A stretch of 5,254 bases of DNA from an uncultured Lachnospiraceae bacterium (lineage in GTDB: Bacteria > Bacillota > Clostridia > Lachnospirales > Lachnospiraceae). The translations under genes were made by a program, and so were the position numbers. Location: positions 1 through 5,254 of the forward strand of contig CALYSH010000127.1 of assembly GCA_945485625.1 (NCBI GenBank), written 5' to 3'. Positions 1-4,437 of the stretch are shown in pieces (position 1 is the stretch's first letter; every line of letters starts with the position of its first letter). The notes beneath the pieces are model-generated. The model was not told where the DNA came from and made no database searches. It saw only the letters and a program-made list of their open reading frames with translations.

Positions 1-14
1 TCTGTTCTATAACT

Positions 15-42
15 AATATAACATCCTTTATCCAAAAATCAA
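15..42 (-). promoter_or_regulatory. Candidate promoter for a gene beyond the left edge
   Basis: On the minus strand a -35-like TTGATT (37-42) is followed after 16 bases by a -10-like TATATT (15-20). The -35 box falls inside the first direct-repeat copy, so a protein bound to the repeats would block it. The -35 match is only moderate (4 of 6) and the region is A+T-rich, where such boxes arise by chance. The position, just after a strong terminator and aimed at the next minus-strand gene, supports the call. Confidence 0.4.
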
Positions 43-111
43 TAAATTATTTCTAAATAAACATGAAAGCATTTCAAAAATCAATAAAAAATTCTAAAAT
101 AATAATGAAAG
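33..111. repeat. Pair of 37-base imperfect direct repeats, 42-base period
   Basis: Copy one is 33-69 and copy two is 75-111. Aligned without gaps they agree at 30 of 37 positions. Both begin CAAAAATCAATAAA and both end ATGAAAG, which on the minus strand reads CTTTCAT at the start and TTTATTGATTTTTG at the end. The 42-base period is close to four helical turns, so both copies would face the same side of the DNA. Direct repeats near a promoter are common operators for DeoR-family regulators, so this could be a regulator site (inference). Chance similarity in A+T-rich DNA is the main alternative. Confidence 0.55.
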
Positions 112-155
112 AAAAAGCTTTTGGAACAAAGTTTCCCCGCAATTTCCCATTCGAC

Positions 156-189
156 AAAAAAGGAATCATGTCTTCCAGACATGATTCCT
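156..189 (-). terminator. Intrinsic terminator of the fru/deoR operon
   Basis: A perfect 13-bp inverted repeat, AGGAATCATGTCT (161-173) and its complement (177-189), encloses a 3-base loop. On the minus strand it is followed by a run of T (complement of the A's at 156-160). It starts 6 bases after the stop codon of the deoR-type gene. There is no T-run on the plus side, so it acts for the minus strand. Confidence 0.93.
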
Positions 190-194
190 ACGTC

Positions 195-908
195 TTATAT
201 ATTGTGCCCATTCTCATCGCTGATGATTGTGGCAGCATTAAAATGTGCAAATGTAACAGAACTCACAGTATTAAACTTGGAATAATCCGCCAGCACAAAA
301 CACTCCCTGCACTGCTCCATGGCACTCCGCTTAATCAGAGCCTCATTGGCATCCGGTGTGGTAAAACCTGCCTTCTTGGTCACACCGTTTGTTCCAAAGA
401 AGCCTTTGGTGAAATGATAGTTTTTCAGCATTTCCATGGCCTGGCTTCCGATAATTGCCTCCGTAGAAGCCTTCAGTTCCCCTCCCACCAGATAAACCTT
501 TACTCCAAGGGACGCCAACTGCTTGGCGTGAGCCACCGCATTGGTCATAACAGAGATTTCCTTTCCGGCCAGATATTCAATCATATATCCTGTAGTCGTC
601 CCCGCATCCAGAAAAATGAACTCTCCGGGTTGCACCAGCTCGGCTGCCTTTCTGGCTATGAACTGCTTTTCCTCCACATTTACATCCGCCTTCTGCACCA
701 TGGTTGGTTCATAGGGAATCACTGTTTCCTGCAAAGCCACTGCTCCGCCAAATACCTTTGTTAATTTTCCTGCCTTGTGAAGGGCTACAATGTCCCTGCG
801 AACCGTTGACTCCGAGGTATTCAGCAAATCCTTCAGCTCGGTCACAGTAACCGTTCCTTTTTCCTCCAAAAGCTTTAAAATCACCTGATAACGCTGCTCT
901 GTTAACAT
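195..908 (-). CDS. fruR: DeoR/GlpR-family transcriptional regulator (probable FruR)
   Basis: This 237-residue protein has the usual length for a DeoR-family sugar-phosphate-responsive repressor. Residues 1-55 form the winged helix-turn-helix: it starts MLTEQRYQVILKLLEEKG, and the recognition-helix part is TSESTVRRDIVALHKAG (31-47). The rest is the DeoR sensor domain, with the effector-pocket motif DAGTTT (101-106), VGGE (141-144), FFGTNGV (170-176) and DYSKF (208-212). The ATG at 908 has an AAAGGA ribosome site at 914-919, 5 bases upstream. The gene is last in the transcript, directly behind the ptsI remnant, whose frame closes inside its first codons. In related bacteria such regulators control fruK-fruA and respond to fructose 1-phosphate; that role and the name fruR are inferred from the neighbouring fruK. 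The family call is very firm. The exact target is less sure because the transporter genes beside it are broken. Confidence 0.93.
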   Translation of the reverse strand: MLTEQRYQVILKLLEEKGTVTVTELKDLLNTSESTVRRDIVALHKAGKLTKVFGGAVALQETVIPYEPTMVQKADVNVEEKQFIARKAAELVQPGEFIFLDAGTTTGYMIEYLAGKEISVMTNAVAHAKQLASLGVKVYLVGGELKASTEAIIGSQAMEMLKNYHFTKGFFGTNGVTKKAGFTTPDANEALIKRSAMEQCRECFVLADYSKFNTVSSVTFAHFNAATIISDENGHNI

Positions 909-1133
909 ATTTTTCCTTTCGAAACCCTTGTTTCCCGAATAATCTTTCGGATAGGCAAAACACTACCTGCGGATACGGAAAGCTCACCGTCAGTCAGATC
1001 ATCCAGGGAAACCTTTGTTCCCACCAATGCGGGAATGCCCATGGTTCTGGCCAGAATAGCGGTATGGGAATTTAAGGAACCGTGAACTGTGACAAAGGCC
1101 AGTACCATTTCCTTGTCAAGCTGTACCGTCTGA
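902..1133 (-). pseudogene. ptsI: ptsI remnant: PTS Enzyme I pieces (swivel-domain phospho-His region joined to C-terminal end)
   Basis: Read leftward from about 1131, the frame gives TVQLDKEMVLAFVTV, then HGSLNSHTAILARTMGIPAL (about 1088-1029) and VGT. This is the conserved Enzyme I segment whose histidine (in NSHTA) takes phosphate from PEP. The match ends at DLTDGEL near 980. The next residues, SVSAGSVLPIRKIIRETRV, resemble the extreme C-terminus of Enzyme I (compare FSMSAISIPRIKKIIRNT near the E. coli EI end). The roughly 300 residues normally between these parts, including the whole PEP-binding barrel, are missing, as is the N-terminal 150-residue HPr-binding region. The frame stays open across this join and stops at 902-904, overlapping the deoR start. 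The piece has no start codon with a well-spaced ribosome site, and upstream it runs into the EIIA remnant in another frame. It cannot be a working Enzyme I. The swivel part is a confident match; the C-terminal piece is recognised from memory and is less certain. Confidence 0.8.
921..950 (-). promoter_or_regulatory. Two small hairpins just upstream of the deoR ribosome site
   Basis: On the minus strand CCGAA/TTCGG (arms 946-950 and 935-939, loop 6) is followed at once by GAAAC/GTTTC (arms 930-934 and 921-925, loop 4). The second ends one base before the AAAGGA site. They might affect translation of the regulator, or be the two halves of an operator. The stems are only 5 bp each, so chance is a real possibility. 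The first stem overlaps the ptsI C-terminal coding remnant. Confidence 0.25.
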
Positions 1134-1337
1134 ATTCCTCATCCATCAGAAGAACCGACAACTTACTGAGCACATCCAAATGCACATTATCCTTTGTGTT
1201 GGGTGCTGCAATCAAAAACATCAACGTAACGGGCTCTCCATCCAAGGCTTCGAACTCCACGCCTCCGGGTATTACCATGGCTGCAAGCCCCGGGGTACGA
1301 ACCGCATCTCCTCTACCGTGAGGGATGGAATTCTCAT
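1134..1337 (-). pseudogene. fruA: fruA remnant: fructose PTS EIIA core behind the original start codon
   Basis: A good ribosome site (AAAGGGG, 1344-1350) and ATG (1335-1337) sit 44 bases after the fruK stop, where fruA is expected. The first codons, ATG AGA ATT, suit a fruA beginning. After that the sequence jumps into the EIIA core in another frame: SIPHGRGDAVRTPGLAAMVI, then VEFEALDGEPVTLMFLIAAP (about 1261-1202), then NTKDNVHLDVLSKLSVLLMDEEF. This is the EIIA-fructose/mannitol-type domain, and its phosphorylated histidine (IPHG) is still present. About 55-60 residues are missing before it, and everything after DEEF is gone: the rest of EIIA plus the EIIB and EIIC membrane domains (FruA is usually about 600 or more residues). 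From the ATG, translation would run out of frame and stop after 21 codons. Family identity is very firm, and so is the broken state as this sequence stands. A sequencing or assembly fault is the main alternative explanation. Confidence 0.88.
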
Positions 1338-1381
1338 ATTCTTCCCCTTTCTCACTTATCCCAAATCGCTTTCGTAACCTT

Positions 1382-2287
1382 TTACTGAAACTGCCGATAC
1401 ACCGCTTCCACTTCTTCTCTGGTGGCCAGATACTCCGAAAAAGCACTTGCACTGCCGGTCGCCAGTCCCATGCGGAAAGCATGTAAATAATCCCTGTTTT
1501 CAAAATAACCATACATAAAACCTGCTACCATGGAATCCCCTGCACCCACTCCGTTTACCAGGTTCCCCTTGGGTGCCGGTGCTTCATATACCTGACCGTC
1601 CTCAGCCACCAGTACGGCGCCCTCTCCGGCCATGGACACCAGAACATTTCTCGCACCCATCTCCTGGATTTTTTTCGCATAGGGCACTACCGCCTCTCTG
1701 GTTTCCAGCGTCACCCCAAAGATTTCCCCCAGCTCATGGTTGTTCGGCTTTACCAGAAACGGTCGGTATTCCAACACCTTCACCAGCAAATCCTTTGTGG
1801 CATCTACTACAAATAAAACTCCCCTGTCTCTTAAGCATTTCATGATGTCCCGATAGATGTCACTGGACATACCGGCGGGAATGCTTCCAGCCAGAAACAA
1901 TACATCTCCTTCCCCTAAATTCTGCAATTGTTTCATCAGAGCTTCCACCGCTCCCGGACTGATTTTCGGACCGCTTCCGTTCACCTCTGTGCCTTCACAG
2001 GACTTCAGTTTGAAATTAATACGGGTCATTCCCTCATTCAAAGAAATAAAATCCGTATGAATCCCCATATCCGTCAGACGCCTTTCAAGCTCTCTCCCGG
2101 TGAATCCTGCTGTGAAACCCAGAGCTGTACTGTCGAGGCCCAGATTCTTCAAAACAATGGAAACATTGATTCCTTTCCCCCCGGGGAGCATCAGCTCCTC
2201 CTCTGTCCGGTTGGTATATCCCAAACGGAAATCAGAGACCGACACGATATAATCCAGTGAAGGATTTAATGTAACCGTATAAATCAT
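1382..2287 (-). CDS. fruK: 1-phosphofructokinase (PfkB family)
   Basis: This enzyme phosphorylates fructose 1-phosphate, the product of PTS fructose import, with ATP to give fructose 1,6-bisphosphate for glycolysis in the cytoplasm. The 301-residue length is normal for FruK. It starts MIYTVTLNPSLDYIV with the substrate-loop aspartate D12. It carries the PfkB glycine motif GGKGINVS (36-43), R89 and K/N-E residues (KPNNHE, 180-185) typical of the active site, SMAGEGA (218-224) at the nucleotide site, and the catalytic GVGAGDS (246-252) with D251 as the base. The ATG at 2287 follows an AAAGGAG site at 2299-2305, 11 bases upstream, and a strong promoter lies about 100 bases upstream. It is the first gene of a transcript that continues through the fruA and ptsI remnants to the deoR-type gene. 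All key residues are present, so the enzyme should be active. 6-phosphofructokinase or tagatose-6-phosphate kinase are family alternatives, but the fruA remnant next to it favours FruK. Confidence 0.95.
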   Translation of the reverse strand: MIYTVTLNPSLDYIVSVSDFRLGYTNRTEEELMLPGGKGINVSIVLKNLGLDSTALGFTAGFTGRELERRLTDMGIHTDFISLNEGMTRINFKLKSCEGTEVNGSGPKISPGAVEALMKQLQNLGEGDVLFLAGSIPAGMSSDIYRDIMKCLRDRGVLFVVDATKDLLVKVLEYRPFLVKPNNHELGEIFGVTLETREAVVPYAKKIQEMGARNVLVSMAGEGAVLVAEDGQVYEAPAPKGNLVNGVGAGDSMVAGFMYGYFENRDYLHAFRMGLATGSASAFSEYLATREEVEAVYRQFQ

Positions 2288-2385
2288 GTAAATCTGCTCT
2301 CCTTTCCCTTGATGTTTTTAAGCTCACCAATTCGTGCCAAGCACTCCGCATCCTGCTTCGAAGCCTCTTGTCTTTCTTTATTCAC

Positions 2386-2414
2386 ATTATATGTTCAAAT
2401 TCAGTCAATTTCAA
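2386..2414 (-). promoter_or_regulatory. Sigma-A-type promoter of the fruK operon
   Basis: On the minus strand TTGAAA (2409-2414) and TATAAT (2386-2391) are separated by exactly 17 bases. The -10 box is perfect and the -35 is 4 of 6. Transcription should begin near 2379, giving an untranslated leader of about 92 bases before the fruK ATG. I see no convincing riboswitch in that leader. The core promoter includes repeated TTGA words (6 and 11 bases apart) and a TTTTTTGATT stretch resembling the TTTATTGATT of the repeats at the left edge, so an operator for the DeoR-type regulator could overlap it (inference). Confidence 0.8.
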
Positions 2415-2416
2415 TC

Positions 2417-2448
2417 AAAAAAGGCAGATGTCTGAACATCCGCCTTTT
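2417..2448 (-). terminator. Intrinsic terminator behind the membrane-protein genes
   Basis: Arms AAGGCAGATGT (2421-2431) and ACATCCGCCTT (2436-2446) pair over 11 bp with one A-C mismatch around a CTGA loop, and flanking A/T pairs extend the stem. On the minus strand it ends in six T's (complement of 2417-2422). It lies about 85 bases after the stop codon at 2535, and its T-tract is only two bases from the fruK -35 box, so it separates the two transcription units. The plus side has only a broken TTTTCCTTT tract, so any plus-strand activity would be weak. Confidence 0.85.
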
Positions 2449-2476
2449 CCTTTACTCCTCCGATTTTCCGGCAATC

Positions 2477-2495
2477 TCCCTGATTTTTTCAGGGA
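2477..2495 (-). other. Small hairpin in the 3' untranslated region
   Basis: A perfect 7-bp inverted repeat, TCCCTGA (2477-2483) and TCAGGGA (2489-2495), has a 5-base T loop (A on the minus strand). It lies between the stop codon of the membrane protein and the terminator. It has no T-run behind it, so it is not itself a terminator. It may be part of the folded 3' end of the message. Confidence 0.45.
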
Positions 2496-2502
2496 CGTTC
2501 CT

Positions 2503-2555
2503 TTTGCCACGATACGTAAACATCCTCCCACACCTTAGTCTGTTATCGTGGCAAA
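2503..2555. repeat. 12-bp perfect inverted repeat straddling a stop codon
   Basis: TTTGCCACGATA at 2503-2514 is exactly complementary to TATCGTGGCAAA at 2544-2555, with 29 bases between. The right arm encodes part of the last residues (PFATI) of the membrane protein, and its stop codon (2535-2537) lies in the loop. A 12-bp perfect match at this spacing is unlikely by chance in a short region. The loop is long for a terminator and no T-run follows, so the role is unknown: RNA structure, a protein site or a recombination site are all possible. Confidence 0.6.
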
Positions 2556-4391
2556 GGGCTCTCTTCGTGGCAGAAACAGCGTCCCCGCGAAAAACGGGAC
2601 ACAAACGATCAGGCTGTATACATACCGTAGAGCAGCCATGGGGCCCAACAGGCAGGTGCCGAAATAAAAGACAGGCAATAAAACCAGCAATAGCTTTTCC
2701 TTCTTTTTCCGATATATATTCCAAAGAATATACAATACCATCATCCAAATATACGGAGCATTCCGGAAAAAATACCCCAGAATAGGAACATAATGATACT
2801 CTGTGGTCCAGAACAAATCCGAGTAGAATTGATTGGCCCATTTACAGTAGTTGCGCTTTTCAATCTGTTCTTCACAGCCATAGATCAAGGTATGGTACAA
2901 AGAAATATCCGCCGATACATATATGCCCTGGTTTAACGGATACCAGTATCCCATGGTATTGGTCACAAAGCTTTCCACATACTCATCCGGGAATTGCACT
3001 CCCACCTTCAACCAGAGCTTTAGGAAATTGAACAGATTTGATTTTAGCAGCTTTTCATCTGCCTCACCCTTGATTGGATTGGCACAATAGGGATTATAGG
3101 AAGGTATATTCCCCTCCGGAATATAAAGACATATTTCATCATACAGCCCTTGGTCCAGTTCATCCCTTCTATAGCTTGCCACTCTGGCAAGGCCCTGCAG
3201 CGGCACACTCAGGGATTCTCTGTAGGGCTGGGCTTCTTTTGCATTCGTGTACGATATCAATCCATGATTAATTCCCTTGGTGCAAAGCAGGATTGCACAC
3301 ACAATAAGAACAATCTTCCCCTTTTCCTTCCAGCCTTTCACAAAAATCACGAGAAAAATGGCTGTGACCAAAATTGCATAAGGAACATTATTTCGAAACA
3401 GCGATACCAGAACTCCACTGCTTATCATTCCAATATAAGACAAAATCCCAAACTTCTCCTTATCCACAAGAAGCCTTGCCAGAAAAACAATAAAGTACAG
3501 GAAAAAAGCCGCACACAAAACATCCTTCGTAGCCGATATGGAGAACAGGGCATTCATGGGAAATAAAGCAAAAAACAACCAGGAAAATACAAGAAAAACA
3601 GTCTTTCCCTTTTTCTTATAGAAGTACAACAGGGAATACGCAAAGGAGCTGCTCAGAATCAACATCTGAATCAACGTATATATCTGATATCCCGCCGATA
3701 CATTTCCGATTTTCTGACCAAACTGATACGCCTTCCCCATTAACAGAGTATGAATCAGCGGATGATGGGTGGTATAATATCCTTCTACCACATTTTGCAG
3801 TTGATACCTTGCATCAAACACAAAATTGCCGGGCCAGAATGCCAGAAACAGCGGAATGTACGCCGCAAAGATGGTGCCCCACATGATCAGGAAAAACAAC
3901 CCGGGACGTGTTCCCTTTACCCTTTTGCTGTCATCCTGTGCCGAAAACCATTGCTCCGCTTTCACCAACAGAGCCAATAATTCCCTGAATATTGGCATCG
4001 TTAATGCCAGCATCCCAAGCACCATTAGAAATTGCAGAATCGTTTGGGCTGTGCTTACAAAAATATCGTTTACATAATGAGCATACGCTCCATAGACAAT
4101 CGACAGTGAGAGAAGGAATCCACCCACCATTGAAACAACCTTCATTCTTCTATCCGAAGCCAAAAGGAAACGATTCAAAAGCCAAACCGTTACTCCAAAC
4201 AAGAGAACCGATTCGATATTATAACCAAAATACTTCCATCCCCAAAAAATATCCGCCTGACCATGAAGCATAATAATCCTGCTGAAGGAAAGGACACACA
4301 AATATGACCATATACATACAACCGCTCTTCTTATCCATTTATTGTTTTTCAGGCCATCCTTCTTTAGGCCATTCATCATCTTTTCTATCAT
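2535..4391 (-). CDS. Large polytopic membrane protein, DUF6020-like, probable GT-C-type glycosyltransferase
   Basis: This 618-residue protein has many hydrophobic spans. About five lie in the first 190 residues, then comes a polar loop GNFVFDARYQLQ (about 188-199) followed by TTHHPLIHTLLMG (207-219). More spans follow to about 380, then a soluble stretch of roughly 160 residues (about 385-545) and two or three C-terminal spans. An acidic residue in the first outer loop (D193), HHP, SATKD (286-290) and RNN (333-335) recall the GT-C plan, in which lipid-linked sugars are transferred outside the membrane. I place it near the DUF6020 group from memory, so the substrate is unknown. I chose the ATG at 4391. 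The same frame is open upstream to a TTG at 4451, but that would overlap the preceding gene by 14 bases. ATGs at 4379 and 4376 are also possible. The purine-rich AGAAGGAAAGGAAA sits about 20 bases upstream of the chosen ATG, further than ideal. The gene is 46 bases behind the preceding membrane-protein gene and probably shares its transcript. Confidence 0.8.
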   Translation of the reverse strand: MIEKMMNGLKKDGLKNNKWIRRAVVCIWSYLCVLSFSRIIMLHGQADIFWGWKYFGYNIESVLLFGVTVWLLNRFLLASDRRMKVVSMVGGFLLSLSIVYGAYAHYVNDIFVSTAQTILQFLMVLGMLALTMPIFRELLALLVKAEQWFSAQDDSKRVKGTRPGLFFLIMWGTIFAAYIPLFLAFWPGNFVFDARYQLQNVVEGYYTTHHPLIHTLLMGKAYQFGQKIGNVSAGYQIYTLIQMLILSSSFAYSLLYFYKKKGKTVFLVFSWLFFALFPMNALFSISATKDVLCAAFFLYFIVFLARLLVDKEKFGILSYIGMISSGVLVSLFRNNVPYAILVTAIFLVIFVKGWKEKGKIVLIVCAILLCTKGINHGLISYTNAKEAQPYRESLSVPLQGLARVASYRRDELDQGLYDEICLYIPEGNIPSYNPYCANPIKGEADEKLLKSNLFNFLKLWLKVGVQFPDEYVESFVTNTMGYWYPLNQGIYVSADISLYHTLIYGCEEQIEKRNYCKWANQFYSDLFWTTEYHYVPILGYFFRNAPYIWMMVLYILWNIYRKKKEKLLLVLLPVFYFGTCLLGPMAALRYVYSLIVCVPFFAGTLFLPRREPFATITD

Positions 4392-4437
4392 ACTTCTACA
4401 ATCAAACCGATTTCCTTTCCTTCTATAATCAGTGCAT

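Larger units (their letters stand above)
1..155. other. AT-rich intergenic region at the left edge
   Basis: No believable gene lies here. A plus-strand reading frame opens at 63 but runs into the antisense of the deoR-type gene. The stretch is much richer in A+T than the coding DNA to its right. It lies just beyond the operon terminator and contains a direct repeat pair (33-69 and 75-111), a 13-base palindrome TGAAAGCATTTCA at 64-76, and a candidate leftward promoter. It is best read as the control region of a minus-strand gene that starts outside the window; that gene's identity cannot be known from this sequence. Confidence 0.7.

Noticed and set aside
64..76. TGAAAGCATTTCA as a catabolite-control (CcpA) cre site
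   Set aside because: It is one base too short and lacks the central CG of the usual cre pattern. It is better treated as part of the repeat region.
63..764. Open frame of 233 codons on the plus strand
   Set aside because: It is the antisense of the deoR-type gene, runs straight through the strong minus-strand terminator, and shows no family motif or ribosome site.
1072..1512. 146-codon minus-strand frame containing the EIIA motif, as a stand-alone gene
   Set aside because: Its start lies inside fruK in another frame with no ribosome site. Only the middle (about 1134-1330) resembles EIIA, and the two ends are out-of-frame readings of fruK and ptsI DNA.
1928..2260. Plus-strand frames across fruK and the membrane-protein genes
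   Set aside because: All are antisense shadows of well-supported minus-strand genes, without motifs or ribosome sites.
2310..2350. Upstream peptide or riboswitch in the fruK leader
   Set aside because: A frame opening at an ATG near 2352 overlaps fruK but has no properly spaced ribosome site. I see only very short pairings in the roughly 92-base leader, nothing like a known riboswitch.
2452..2523. Short 23-residue basic peptide (MFTYRGKRNVPEKIREIAGK...) between the membrane-protein gene and its terminator
   Set aside because: The GGGAGG site touches the ATG directly with no spacing, and the region is explained by inverted repeats. It is too short to judge coding character.
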